64,000 bases of DNA from Streptomyces typhae (lineage in GTDB: Bacteria > Actinomycetota > Actinomycetes > Streptomycetales > Streptomycetaceae), in the NCBI RefSeq assembly GCF_009755605.1, contig NZ_WPNZ01000020.1:1-64000 (forward strand), written 5' to 3'. Positions 17,739 to 27,442 of this stretch are shown here, piece after piece (positions within the stretch are counted from its first letter, which is position 1; each line of letters begins with the position of its first letter). The notes beneath the pieces are model-generated. The model worked only from the letters and a program-made list of their open reading frames with translations. It was not told the DNA's origin and did not search any database. The translations under genes were made by a program, and so were the position numbers.

Positions 17739-19205
17739 TCAGCCCTCGGCCGCCCACCACTCCTTGAGTGCCGCCACCGCCGCGTCCCGCTCCATCGGTC
17801 CGTTCTCCAGGCGCAGCTCCAGGAGGAACTTGTAGGCCTTGCCGATCACCGGCCCCGGGCCCACGCCCAGGATCTCCTGGATCTCGTTGCCGTTGAGGTC
17901 GGGGCGGATCGAGTCCAGCTCCTCCTGCTCCTGGAGGCGGGCGATGCGCTCCTCCAGGCCGTCGTACGCGCGCGAGAGAGCGGTGGCCTTGCGCTTGTTG
18001 CGGGTCGTGCAGTCGGAGCGCGTCAGCTTGTGGAGGCGTTCGAGGAGCGGGCCGGCGTCGCGTACATAGCGACGCACTGCCGAGTCCGTCCATTCGCCCG
18101 TGCCGTAGCCGTGGAAGCGCAGGTGCAGCTCGACCAGGCGTGAGACGTCCTTGATGAGCTCGTTCGAGTACTTCAGGGCCGTCATGCGCTTCTTGGTCAT
18201 CTTTGCGCCGACCACCTCGTGGTGGTGGAAGGAGACCCGCCCGTCCTTCTCGAAGCGGCGGGTCCTCGGCTTGCCGATGTCGTGCAGCAGGGCCGCGAGC
18301 CGCAGCGTCAGGTCCGGGCCCTCCGTCTCCAGCGCCATCGCCTGTTCGAGGACGATCAGGGTGTGGTCGTAGACGTCCTTGTGGCGGTGGTGCTCGTCGC
18401 GCTCGAGGCGCAGTGCGGGCAGCTCCGGCAGGACGTGCCCGGCGAGCCCGGTGTCCACGAGCAGCGCGAGCCCCTTGGCCGGGTGGGCGGACAGGATCAG
18501 CTTGTTCAGCTCGTCCCGGACCCGCTCGGCGGAGACGATCTCGATCCGCCCGGCCATCGCCTTCATGGCGTCGACGACCTCCGGGGCCACCTCGAAGTCC
18601 AGCTGCGCGGCGAAGCGGGCGGCCCGCATCATCCGCAGCGGATCGTCCGAGAAGGACTCCTCGGGCGTGCCAGGGGTGCGCAGCGCGCGCTCGGACAGGT
18701 CGTCCAGGCCACCGTGCGGGTCGATGAACTCCTTCTCCGGGAGCGCCACGGCCATCGCGTTCACGGTGAAGTCCCGGCGGACGAGATCCTGCTCGATGGA
18801 GTCGCCGTACGAGACCTCGGGCTTGCGTGAGGTCCTGTCGTACGCCTCCGATCGATATGTCGTCACTTCGACCTGGAAGCGCTGCTCGGCGCCGTCCACC
18901 AGGGCGTCCTTCTGGCAGCCCACCGTGCCGAAGGCGATACCCACCTCCCAGACCGCGTCCGCCCACGGACGGACGATCTTCAGTACGTCCTCGGGACGGG
19001 CGTCCGTGGTGAAGTCCAGGTCGTTGCCGAGCCGGCCCAGGAGCGCGTCCCGGACCGAGCCGCCGACCAGGGCGAGCGAGAACCCGGCCTCCTGAAAACG
19101 GCGGGCAAGGTCGTCGGCGACGGGGGAGACCCGCAGCAGCTCACTCACGGCGCGCTGCTGCGCCTGGCTCAGGGCACGGGGATTGTCTTCGTTGGCGTTC
19201 GGCAC
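17739..19205 (-). CDS. CCA-adding tRNA nucleotidyltransferase
   Basis: This 488-aa class II nucleotidyltransferase adds or repairs the 3' CCA of tRNAs. The catalytic head has LVGGSVRDALLGR around residues 43-55 and the metal-binding pair in NDLDFTTDA. A C-terminal HD domain (ALLHDIGKPRTRR, about 280) is common in actinobacterial forms. GTG 19205 (PNANEDNPRAL) is chosen by similarity to streptomycete relatives; the site before it is weak, and ATG 19289 is an alternative. It is relevant here because tRNA-Ala in this window lacks an encoded CCA. Confidence 0.92.
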   Translation of the reverse strand: MPNANEDNPRALSQAQQRAVSELLRVSPVADDLARRFQEAGFSLALVGGSVRDALLGRLGNDLDFTTDARPEDVLKIVRPWADAVWEVGIAFGTVGCQKDALVDGAEQRFQVEVTTYRSEAYDRTSRKPEVSYGDSIEQDLVRRDFTVNAMAVALPEKEFIDPHGGLDDLSERALRTPGTPEESFSDDPLRMMRAARFAAQLDFEVAPEVVDAMKAMAGRIEIVSAERVRDELNKLILSAHPAKGLALLVDTGLAGHVLPELPALRLERDEHHRHKDVYDHTLIVLEQAMALETEGPDLTLRLAALLHDIGKPRTRRFEKDGRVSFHHHEVVGAKMTKKRMTALKYSNELIKDVSRLVELHLRFHGYGTGEWTDSAVRRYVRDAGPLLERLHKLTRSDCTTRNKRKATALSRAYDGLEERIARLQEQEELDSIRPDLNGNEIQEILGVGPGPVIGKAYKFLLELRLENGPMERDAAVAALKEWWAAEG

Positions 19206-19432
19206 AACAGAAAAGGGTACGTGCCCCGGGCGACCGCGGCCGCCCGGATTTCCGCGGCCCCCGTCAGGGTCGTCCACACTGCTCACCACGGCCGTCGCGG
19301 GTACGGCGGACCGTTGTTGCGATCTTGTGGAGCAGTCCGCGGCACTTAGCCCCTGCGCACCTCGTTACCATGCGTGGACGCAGCGAACGACAAGCACCGA
19401 CACAGCTGACGACGACGAGGGACGGGCGACGC

Positions 19433-21874
19433 GTGGCCGAGGCGGCAGACTTCCCGGGGACCAGCCCCTCACCTGCCCGCCGGTGGTTCCGGCGCACAGC
19501 GACACTGCTGGCCGGAGCACCGCTGCTCGCCGGTCTGCTCCACGTGCCGACAAGCCCCACGGCGTCCGCCGCCGCACCCTCAGCGGGCCTGGCCGCGACG
19601 GCCGCCACGCACCCCGCCAGCGGCGCGAAGAACGCCCAGAAGGCCGCCTCGCGGCCGAAGACGGCCGCCACCGGCTCCCGCACCGTCAATGTGTCCCTGA
19701 ACTCCCTCACCCCGAGCGCGCCGCGCGAGGGCGACACCGTCACCGTCTCCGGCACGGTCACCAACGAAGGCCTCCAGACGATCACCAACGCGCAGGTGGG
19801 CCTGCGCATCGGCTCTCCCCTGGGCGGCCGCACGGCCATCGACAGCGCCGCCAAGCGGACCTCGTACCAGCCCGGCGCCGACGGCAGCGAGGTCGGTGGG
19901 AAGTACGCAGAGAAGTTCTCCCGGCTCGCTCCCGGCGTCCGGCAGGACTTCAGCATCTCCGTGCCCGTGAGCGCCCTGGACCTGGGCCTGGACGGGGTCT
20001 ACCAGCTCGGGGTCGCGCTCACCGGCCAGACCTCCGCACAGCCCTACCCGCAGGTGCTCGGCATCGAGCGGACCTTCCTGCCCTGGCAGGACGGGGCGGC
20101 CGACACGAAGACCAGGACGACGTTCCTGTGGCCGCTCATCTCGTCCACGCACCTCACCGCGCGGACGCGTTCTGACGAGGAGCAGACCCCCCTCTTCAAG
20201 GACGAGAGCCTGGCCAAGGAGCTGCAGCCGGGCGGACGCCTGCAGCAGCTCCTCGCGCTAGGCTCCCAGCTCGACGTCACCTGGGTCGTGGACCCCGACC
20301 TGCTGGTCTCGGTCGACGCGATGACGACGAGCTACGACGTCCAGGGCGCCGACGGCACCCCGATCGCCGGCAGGAACCAGGCCGTCGCGAAGCAGTGGCT
20401 CGACCAGTTGCAGAAGGCCGTGAAGGGCAAGAAGGTCGTCGCGCTCCCCTTCGCGGACCCCGACCTCGCCTCGCTCGCCCACAACGGCAGGCCCGTCACC
20501 GGCTCCCTCGGCCACCTCAAGGAGGCCACCGAAGTCGGCGCCCAGTCGGTGAAGGACATCCTCACCGCCAAGGTCAGCACGGACTTCGCCTGGCCCGCCG
20601 AGGGCGCGGTCGACCCGTCGGTCGTCGACATCGCCACGTCCGCGGGCGCCCACTCGGTGATCGCCCGCAGCGACAGCCTGCGCGAGACGGCCGGTCTCTC
20701 GTACACGCCCAACGCGGCGCGGCCCATCGGCGGCGGCACGACCGCGGTCGTCGCCGACGCCCGGCTCTCCACCGCCTTCAGCGGCGACATGACGGGCGCC
20801 GAGAACTCCACTCTCGCCGTGCAGGAGTTCCTGGCCCAGAGCCTCATGGTCACGCTGCAGGACCCGGGCAGACAGCGCAGCATCGTGGTGGCACCGCAGC
20901 GCATGCCCACCGCGAGCCAGGCGCAGTCGATGGCGCGGGCGCTGACCGCCCTCGACGACAAGCGCTGGTCGCAGCCGCAGGACCTGCAGGCGGCGGCGAA
21001 GGCCCAGCCGGACCCGGACGCCACCACACAGGTCCCCTCGACCGGCGCCTACCCGTCCTACCTGCGCAGGCAGGAGCTGCCCCGCTCGGCCTTCCAGGAG
21101 GTCCAGGACACCCAGGGGAAGCTGGACCGCTTCAAGCAGATCCTCTCCGAGCCCGACCGCGTCATCACGCCGTTCGGGCGGGCCATGGACCGTGAGCTCG
21201 CCACGTCGTGGCGGGGGCGCCCGGCGCAGGCACAGAGCTTCCGCAAGGGCGTACAGGGCTATCTGACCAGCCTCACCCGTCAGGTGAAGCTGATCAACAA
21301 GTCCGACGTGAAGCTGTCGGGCCGCAGCGCGACCATCCCGGTCACGGTGCAGAACAACCTGGTCCAGGGCGTCGACCACCTCGTCCTCCGCCTCACCTCG
21401 ACCAACCCCACCCGTTTGAAGGTCGGCGACGGCCTCTACGAGGAACAGCCGGTCAAGATCACCGGTGGTGGCCACACCCAGTCCGTGAAGTTCACCACGA
21501 CGGCCAACGCCAACGGCCCCGTCACGGTCTCGGCCCAGCTCTACACCGAGGACGGGCAGCCCTACGGCCCCGCCGTCCGCTTCGACGTCAACGTCACCGA
21601 GTTCACCGCCACGGTGATGCTGGTCATCGGTGGCGGCGTACTCCTCCTCGTTCTCGCCGGGTTCCGCATGTACACGCAGCGCAAGCGCGCGGCGCAGCGG
21701 CGCGCGGAGGCGGGCCCGGACGGCGGACCCGACGGGGACGCCGACGACACCTCAGGAACCACTCCCGACCCCGAGCCCGGCACGGACGATCCCGAGCAGC
21801 CGAGTGACCCGACCCCGGACACCGCTCCGGAAAGCGCCGAGCCGTCGCACACGGGTGAGAGAGTGGACCGTTGA
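19433..21874 (+). CDS. DUF6049-family membrane-anchored exported protein
   Basis: This protein of about 813 aa has a twin-Arg-containing signal peptide (RRWFRRTATLLAGAPLLAG, about 17-40), a large extracytoplasmic part and one C-terminal TM (about 726-746, VMLVIGGGVLLLVLAGF). A basic stop and an acidic, Pro-rich cytoplasmic tail follow. It is encoded 47 bp before murJ, an arrangement conserved in streptomycetes, suggesting a role in cell-wall precursor export. GTG 19433 follows GAGG; the frame is open to 19325. Function is unknown. Confidence 0.82.
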   Translation: MAEAADFPGTSPSPARRWFRRTATLLAGAPLLAGLLHVPTSPTASAAAPSAGLAATAATHPASGAKNAQKAASRPKTAATGSRTVNVSLNSLTPSAPREGDTVTVSGTVTNEGLQTITNAQVGLRIGSPLGGRTAIDSAAKRTSYQPGADGSEVGGKYAEKFSRLAPGVRQDFSISVPVSALDLGLDGVYQLGVALTGQTSAQPYPQVLGIERTFLPWQDGAADTKTRTTFLWPLISSTHLTARTRSDEEQTPLFKDESLAKELQPGGRLQQLLALGSQLDVTWVVDPDLLVSVDAMTTSYDVQGADGTPIAGRNQAVAKQWLDQLQKAVKGKKVVALPFADPDLASLAHNGRPVTGSLGHLKEATEVGAQSVKDILTAKVSTDFAWPAEGAVDPSVVDIATSAGAHSVIARSDSLRETAGLSYTPNAARPIGGGTTAVVADARLSTAFSGDMTGAENSTLAVQEFLAQSLMVTLQDPGRQRSIVVAPQRMPTASQAQSMARALTALDDKRWSQPQDLQAAAKAQPDPDATTQVPSTGAYPSYLRRQELPRSAFQEVQDTQGKLDRFKQILSEPDRVITPFGRAMDRELATSWRGRPAQAQSFRKGVQGYLTSLTRQVKLINKSDVKLSGRSATIPVTVQNNLVQGVDHLVLRLTSTNPTRLKVGDGLYEEQPVKITGGGHTQSVKFTTTANANGPVTVSAQLYTEDGQPYGPAVRFDVNVTEFTATVMLVIGGGVLLLVLAGFRMYTQRKRAAQRRAEAGPDGGPDGDADDTSGTTPDPEPGTDDPEQPSDPTPDTAPESAEPSHTGERVDR

Positions 21875-21921
21875 GCGATGTCGTGGCCGGTGGGCCCGCG
21901 GACCATGAGGTGGGGTAAACC

Positions 21922-24780
21922 ATGAACGCGCCGTACGACGGTGAGCGCGGCCAAGGCGCGGGCAGCTCCGGCTCGGCCGGGGGCCCGCCACCCGGCAATC
22001 CCGAGGACGGTCAGGTGCCGCCGCAGCACGCGCCGGACGCCTATCTTCAGGACGCCTACGCTCAGGACCCCTACCGGGCCCAGGACCTCTCGGCCCAGGA
22101 CCCGGTGGCCGAGGCGCTCTACGACCGCTCGGCACACCCCCCGCCCGCGCCCGGCAGCTACCCGGACCCGCAGCAGCTCTACGGCCAGCCGCCGTCGTCG
22201 CAGTACCAGCCCGACCCGCGCGTATGGGCCCAGCCCCCGCCGCCGGAGCCGGACGGCACGACCCGCCACTTGCCGTACGGCGACGACCCGCGCACGACGC
22301 AGTACGTGGGCGTGGACGACCTCGTCACGCAGGCCGGCGAGGAGCGGCACCAGCCGGACGCCTTCGCCCACCTCTTCCGCGACCAGCAGGCAGGCGGCTA
22401 CCAGGACCCGAACGCGGGGGCCTACGGCGACCCGCGCCAGCAGGCCTCCGGGTACCAGGGACAGCAGCAGCACTCCGGCTACGAGGGACAGCAGCCCGGC
22501 TACCAGGGACAGCAGGGCCACGGCGGCCACCAGCCCCAGCAGGGCGGCTACCCGGCCCAGCAGGACGCCTACCAAGGCCAGCACGGCGGCCACCCCGGCT
22601 ACCAGGGACAGCAGCAGCACTCCGGCTACGAGGGACAGCAGGCCGGTTACCAGGGTCAGCAAGAGCACGGCGGTTACCAGGGCCAGCAGGAGCACGGCGG
22701 TTACCAGGGCCAGCATCAGGGCGACGGCTACGGCTACCCGCCCCAGCACGGCCAGGCGAGCTTCCCCGGCCCGCCGCAGGCCGGTCAGGAGAGCTACGCG
22801 GACCCGCGGCAGGGCCAGGCGGGCTACGCCGACCCGCAGGCCGGATACGCCGGTCAGCAGCAGGGCGCCGGATACGACCAGCAGGGCATGCCGTACGCGC
22901 AGAACGACGCCGCCTACGGCCATCGGCAGGCCGCCCAGTACGCGCACCCGCAGCAGGGCGCCCCGTACGCCGACCAGCAGGGCGGCGGGTACTACCAGGA
23001 CCCGGGCCAGTATCCGGACCCGAACCACGGCGGCTACGCCCAGGACCCGCAGGCCGGCGTCGCCCGTCCGTCCGCGGAGCCGGCCGGTGCGCCGTCCGTG
23101 CCTGCTCCGGCCAAGCCGCCCGCCCCCGCGGCCCCGGCGGGGAAGTCCGGCGGCCGGGCCTCGGGGCTGCTGAAGTCCAGCGCGGTGATGGCCGCGGGCA
23201 CGATGGTGTCCCGCCTCACCGGCTTCGTCCGCTCGGCCATGATCGTCTCGGCCCTCGGCATCGGCCTGCTCGGCGACACCTTCATGGTCGCCTACCAACT
23301 GCCGACGATGATCTACATCCTCACCGTCGGCGGCGGTCTCAACTCGGTCTTCGTACCGCAGCTCGTGCGCGCCCAGAAGAACGACGCGGACGGCGGCCAG
23401 GCCTACGCCAACCGTCTCCTGACACTCGTCATGGTGGCGCTCGGCGTGCTCACGGTGATCGGCTGGTTCGCCGCGCCGCAACTTGTCCACCTGCTCTCCA
23501 CGCCGGTGGCCAAGGACCCGGACGCCAACGAGGTCGCCATCACGTTCGTTCGTTACTTCCTGCCTTCGATCTTCTTCATGGGCGTCCACGTCGTGATGGG
23601 GCAGATCCTCAACGCGCGCGGGAAGTTCGGCGCGATGATGTGGACCCCGGTCCTCAACAACATCGTCATCATCGCGACGCTCGGCATGTTCCTGTGGGTG
23701 TACGGCACGTCCGAGAAGTCGGGCATGCGCGTCACGTCGATCCCCGATGACGGTGTGCAACTGCTCGGTGTCGGCGTACTGCTCGGACTCGTCGTCCAGT
23801 CGCTCGCGATGATCCCTTATCTGCGCGAGACCGGCTTCAAGCTGCGGCTGCGCTTCGACTGGAAGGGCCAGGGGCTCGGGAAGGCCGCCAAGCTGGCCAA
23901 GTGGACGATGCTCTTCGTCCTCGCCAACCAGGCGGGCGCGATCGTCGTGATCCAGTTGGGCACCGCGGCGGTCAAGCACAGCGGCATGGACGGCACCGGC
24001 TTCGCCGCCTACTCGAACGCCCAGCTCATCTGGGGTCTGCCGCAAGCCATCATCACTGTCTCGCTGATGGCCGCCCTGCTGCCCAGGCTGTCACGCTCGG
24101 CGCACGAGGGGGACAACGGCGCCGTCCGCGACGACATCTCCCAGGGACTGCGCACCTCGGCCGTCGCGATCGTGCCGATCGCCTTCAGCTTCGTCGCCCT
24201 CGGCATCCCGATGTGCACGCTCATGTTCGGCTCGTCCGGCGTCAACGCCGCCACCCGCATGGGCTACATGCTGATGGCCTTCGGTCTCGGTCTCATTCCG
24301 TACTCGGTGCAGTACGTCGTCCTGCGCGCCTTCTACGCCTACGAGGACACCCGCACCCCCTTCTACAACACGGTCATCGTGGCCGCCTTCAACGCCGCCG
24401 CCTCCGGAGCCTGCTACCTGGTGCTGCCCGCCCGCTGGGCCGTGGCGGGCATGGCGGCCTCCTACGGCGTCGCCTACGCGATCGGTGTGGGCGTCGCCTG
24501 GCAGCGGCTGCGCAAGCGCCTCGGCGGCGATCTGGACGGCGCCAACGTCATCCGTACGTACGCCCGGCTCGCCATGGCCTCCGTTCCGGGGGCGATTCTC
24601 GGCGCGGCAGTCGGGTACGCGGTCACGAAGGCGCTCGGTCAGGGGGTCTTCGGCTCCCTCGCCGCGCTGATCGTCGGCCTCGCCGTCCTCTTCGGTGTCT
24701 TCTTCGTGGCCGCGCGGCGCATGCGGATCCAGGAGCTGAACTCCCTGGTGGGTATGGTGCGCGGACGGTTGGGACGCTGA
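21922..24780 (+). CDS. murJ: MurJ/MviN lipid II flippase with long repetitive N-terminus
   Basis: This 952-aa protein flips lipid II across the membrane. The MurJ core begins near residue 415 (VMAAGTMVSRLTGFVRSAM) and contains about fourteen hydrophobic helices, including NNIVIIATLGMFLW and GLGLIPYSVQYVVLRAFYA. The first 410 residues are cytoplasmic and rich in Gln, Tyr, Gly and Pro, with near-perfect GYQGQQ and SGYEGQQ repeats at about 173-275. Such a long tail is characteristic of streptomycetes but is extreme here. The gene lies between DUF6049 and a pseudokinase gene. Confidence 0.95.
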   Translation: MNAPYDGERGQGAGSSGSAGGPPPGNPEDGQVPPQHAPDAYLQDAYAQDPYRAQDLSAQDPVAEALYDRSAHPPPAPGSYPDPQQLYGQPPSSQYQPDPRVWAQPPPPEPDGTTRHLPYGDDPRTTQYVGVDDLVTQAGEERHQPDAFAHLFRDQQAGGYQDPNAGAYGDPRQQASGYQGQQQHSGYEGQQPGYQGQQGHGGHQPQQGGYPAQQDAYQGQHGGHPGYQGQQQHSGYEGQQAGYQGQQEHGGYQGQQEHGGYQGQHQGDGYGYPPQHGQASFPGPPQAGQESYADPRQGQAGYADPQAGYAGQQQGAGYDQQGMPYAQNDAAYGHRQAAQYAHPQQGAPYADQQGGGYYQDPGQYPDPNHGGYAQDPQAGVARPSAEPAGAPSVPAPAKPPAPAAPAGKSGGRASGLLKSSAVMAAGTMVSRLTGFVRSAMIVSALGIGLLGDTFMVAYQLPTMIYILTVGGGLNSVFVPQLVRAQKNDADGGQAYANRLLTLVMVALGVLTVIGWFAAPQLVHLLSTPVAKDPDANEVAITFVRYFLPSIFFMGVHVVMGQILNARGKFGAMMWTPVLNNIVIIATLGMFLWVYGTSEKSGMRVTSIPDDGVQLLGVGVLLGLVVQSLAMIPYLRETGFKLRLRFDWKGQGLGKAAKLAKWTMLFVLANQAGAIVVIQLGTAAVKHSGMDGTGFAAYSNAQLIWGLPQAIITVSLMAALLPRLSRSAHEGDNGAVRDDISQGLRTSAVAIVPIAFSFVALGIPMCTLMFGSSGVNAATRMGYMLMAFGLGLIPYSVQYVVLRAFYAYEDTRTPFYNTVIVAAFNAAASGACYLVLPARWAVAGMAASYGVAYAIGVGVAWQRLRKRLGGDLDGANVIRTYARLAMASVPGAILGAAVGYAVTKALGQGVFGSLAALIVGLAVLFGVFFVAARRMRIQELNSLVGMVRGRLGR
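22437..22722 (+). repeat. In-frame repeats inside murJ
   Basis: Repeated blocks encode GYQGQQQHSGYEGQQ (two near-identical copies beginning about 22450 and 22600) and QEHGGYQGQ (two tandem copies near 22665-22710). The array keeps frame, so copy number can change without breaking the gene. Confidence 0.85.
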
Positions 24781-24898
24781 TGTGAAGGAGTCCGCACAAC
24801 CATCGTCGGCCACCGTGTGTCGTGCATAGCGCCAGACTGTGGGCACAATTGGCTTTGGCGTCTGACGAAGCGCAACGGATGGGGAGGCAGGAACGACG

Positions 24899-26611
24899 GT
24901 GGCGGAACGGAGCACGGCTGCCGTCGACGTGGCAGACAACAGCGGCGACGAGCCGCTGACCGCGCAGGCGGGGCAGTCCACGGCCGACGGGGAGGCCCAG
25001 ACCCGGGAGCGGGACACGGCGGACGACGGCACAGCCAAGACGAACGAGCCCACCAGCCCGTCCGGGGTGACCACACCCCCCGAACTGCACAGCGGCCACA
25101 AACTCGCCAGACGCTATCGCCTCGAGGAGTGCGTCACCCGTCTGGACGGATTCAGCAGCTGGCGTGCGGTCGACGAGAAACTGCGCCGGGCAGTGGGTGT
25201 GCACCTGCTCCCCGCCGACCACCCCCGGGCCCGTTCGGTGCTCGCCGCGGCCCGTTCCGCGGCGCTCCTCGGCGATCCCCGCTTCGTCCAGGTTCTGGAC
25301 GCGGTCGAGGAGAACGACCTCGTCTATGTCGTGCACGAGTGGCTCCCCGACGCCACGGAACTCACGGCGCTGCTCGCGGCGGGTCCGCTGGAGGCGCATG
25401 ACGCCTATCAGCTCGTCAGCCAGGTCACACAGGCCATGGCCGCAGCGCACCGCGAAGGCCTCGCGCATCTGCGGCTGACGCCGAGCGCGGTCCTGCGCAC
25501 GTCCTCCGGCCAGTACCGCATCCGCGGCCTCGCGGTGAACGCCGCGCTGCGCGGCATCACCTCCGAGGCGCCCCAGCGCACCGACACCGAGGCGATCGGC
25601 GCCCTGTTGTACGCCTCGCTGACTCAGCGCTGGCCCTACGACAACGACGCGTACGGGATGTCGGGCCTGCCCAAGGACATCGGCCTGATCCCCCCGGACC
25701 AGGTGCGGGCCGGCGTGCACCGCGGCCTGTCCGAGCTCGCCATGCGCGCACTCGTCAACGACGGGGCGACGGCGTCCCGCCAGGAGCCCGCGTGCACCAC
25801 GCCGGACGACCTGGTGAAGGCGATCGCCGAGCTCCCCCGCATCCGGCCGCCGGAGCCCGCCTTCACGGCGCCGCCGGAGTATCAGCGCACGACGTACCAG
25901 CAGGGGAACTACGGTCGCGGTATGCCGCCCCCCGGCGTCACTCAGGCCGTCCCGGCCCCGCCGCCGCCCCTGCAGAGCCGCACCGGGAAGGCCCTCAAGT
26001 GGGCCGTGTCCGCGCTCCTCATCGCCGCCCTCGGCCTGGGCAGCTGGCAGCTCGCGGACGCGCTGCTCGACCAGGACAAGTCCAAGGACTCCGGTCCGAC
26101 CCGGACGACCGACGGCGAGGACAAGAAGCAGCCGAAGCCCGTTCAGCCGATCGCCGTCCAGAACGCGCAGGAGACCCTGCTCGGCGGGAAGGCGCAGGAC
26201 CCGGAGAACGTCCCGAAGACGTACGACGGCGACGCCTCCACGCTCTGGCGCACCAAGTCGTACGTGGACGGCCCGCGGCTGGCCCCGTACCGCCAGGGCG
26301 TCGGCATCGTCTACGACCTCGGCTCCGGCAAGAGCGTCTCCTCCGCGTCCCTCGGCCTCAAGTACGAGGGCCCCAGCACGACGGTCGAGCTGTACGCCGC
26401 CGAATCGATGTCGCCCTCAGGCCCTGTCAGCTCGATGAAGAAAATCGGTGACGGGACCACCACGGGCGACAGCCTGAAGATCAAGGCCGACAAGCCGGTC
26501 AAGACGCAATACGTGCTTCTGTGGATGACGCACGTGCCGCAGTCCGGCACGGACGGCTACTACGGCGCGGGCTACAAGCAGGGCATCACGGAAGTGAAGT
26601 TCAAGGGCTGA
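24899..26611 (+). CDS. Membrane pseudokinase with extracellular discoidin-like domain
   Basis: This 570-aa protein has an acidic N-terminal region (1-65), a kinase-like domain (about 70-310), one TM (about 362-384) and an extracytoplasmic F5/8-type C-like domain (about 425-570, DGDASTLWRTKSY). The kinase fold lacks key residues: AVGVHLLP replaces the VAIK lysine strand, HLRLTPSAVL replaces HRDLKPxN, and no DFG is seen. This matches the C-terminal half of mycobacterial MviN (Rv3910), which is fused to MurJ; here it is a separate gene 118 bp after murJ. GTG 24899 follows GGGGAGG. Confidence 0.9.
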   Translation: MAERSTAAVDVADNSGDEPLTAQAGQSTADGEAQTRERDTADDGTAKTNEPTSPSGVTTPPELHSGHKLARRYRLEECVTRLDGFSSWRAVDEKLRRAVGVHLLPADHPRARSVLAAARSAALLGDPRFVQVLDAVEENDLVYVVHEWLPDATELTALLAAGPLEAHDAYQLVSQVTQAMAAAHREGLAHLRLTPSAVLRTSSGQYRIRGLAVNAALRGITSEAPQRTDTEAIGALLYASLTQRWPYDNDAYGMSGLPKDIGLIPPDQVRAGVHRGLSELAMRALVNDGATASRQEPACTTPDDLVKAIAELPRIRPPEPAFTAPPEYQRTTYQQGNYGRGMPPPGVTQAVPAPPPPLQSRTGKALKWAVSALLIAALGLGSWQLADALLDQDKSKDSGPTRTTDGEDKKQPKPVQPIAVQNAQETLLGGKAQDPENVPKTYDGDASTLWRTKSYVDGPRLAPYRQGVGIVYDLGSGKSVSSASLGLKYEGPSTTVELYAAESMSPSGPVSSMKKIGDGTTTGDSLKIKADKPVKTQYVLLWMTHVPQSGTDGYYGAGYKQGITEVKFKG

Positions 26612-26653
26612 CCGTTCCGGCGGGCGCTGAGGGGCGAGGGAGGGGGTTGCACG

Positions 26654-27442
26654 GTGGACGGCACCGAGCTCGGCGAGCTGAGCGACCAGGACCTCCTGGC
26701 GCGCCACGTGGACGGCGACAAGGACGCGTTCGGTGAGATCGTGCGCCGTCACCGCGACCGGCTGTGGGCCGTCGCCCTGCGCACCCTCGGGGACCGCGAG
26801 GAGGCCGCGGACGCCGTCCAGGACGCCCTGGTCTCCGCCTACCGCGCCGCCCACACCTTCCGCGGCCAGTCCGCCGTGACGACCTGGTTGCACCGCATCA
26901 CCGTGAACGCCTGCCTCGACCGGGCACGCAAGGCTGCGTCCCGCAAGACGTCCCCCGTCGACGACGCCGAACGCCTGGACCAGCTCCTGGAACCGCACGA
27001 GTCGGCTGCCGCGCCCGTCGAGCGGGGAGATCTGCACCGCGAGCTCCTGGAGGCGCTCGGCACCCTGCCGCACGACCAGCGCGCCTGCCTCGTCCTGGTG
27101 GACATGCAGGGCTACCCCGTGGCCGAGGCCGCCCGGGTGCTCGATGTCCCGACCGGCACGGTGAAAAGCCGCTGCGCGCGCGGCCGGGCCAGACTCCTTC
27201 CCCTCCTCACGCATCTGCGTACGGAGGCCCCGCCACGGCGCGAGAACCTCCGAGTCACGGGCAAGGATGACGGCAAGGAAAACAGCGGCAGCGAGGACGA
27301 CAGCAGAAACTCCGCCCCTGGACGGAACCGGACGCAGGGGACAACCGTCCCACCCGCAGCGGAACCAAAGGACGCGGGATCTCCTCCGGATACGGGACCC
27401 AGCGACTCAGCGGCAGTGAAGAACGGAGGTGGGCGAGCGTGA
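26654..27442 (+). CDS. sigM: ECF RNA polymerase sigma factor (SigM-like)
   Basis: This 262-aa sigma factor has region 2 (about 10-85, DAVQDALVSAYRAAHTFRG) and region 4 (about 125-185, ARVLDVPTGTVKSRCARGR). A hydrophilic tail of about 75 residues after region 4 is unusual for an ECF factor and may be regulatory. GTG 26654 is used. The stop overlaps the start of the next gene by 4 bp, so it is translationally coupled to the zinc-finger protein, its likely anti-sigma factor. The name follows its position beside trxBA. Confidence 0.88.
   Translation: MDGTELGELSDQDLLARHVDGDKDAFGEIVRRHRDRLWAVALRTLGDREEAADAVQDALVSAYRAAHTFRGQSAVTTWLHRITVNACLDRARKAASRKTSPVDDAERLDQLLEPHESAAAPVERGDLHRELLEALGTLPHDQRACLVLVDMQGYPVAEAARVLDVPTGTVKSRCARGRARLLPLLTHLRTEAPPRRENLRVTGKDDGKENSGSEDDSRNSAPGRNRTQGTTVPPAAEPKDAGSPPDTGPSDSAAVKNGGGRA

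Noticed and set aside
21562..24045. 827-aa minus-strand open frame opposite murJ
   Set aside because: It arises from the repeat-rich murJ codons and contains no convincing protein family.
24899..26611. Active Ser/Thr kinase after murJ
   Set aside because: The catalytic lysine, HRD aspartate and DFG motif are not recognisable, so it is described as a pseudokinase.
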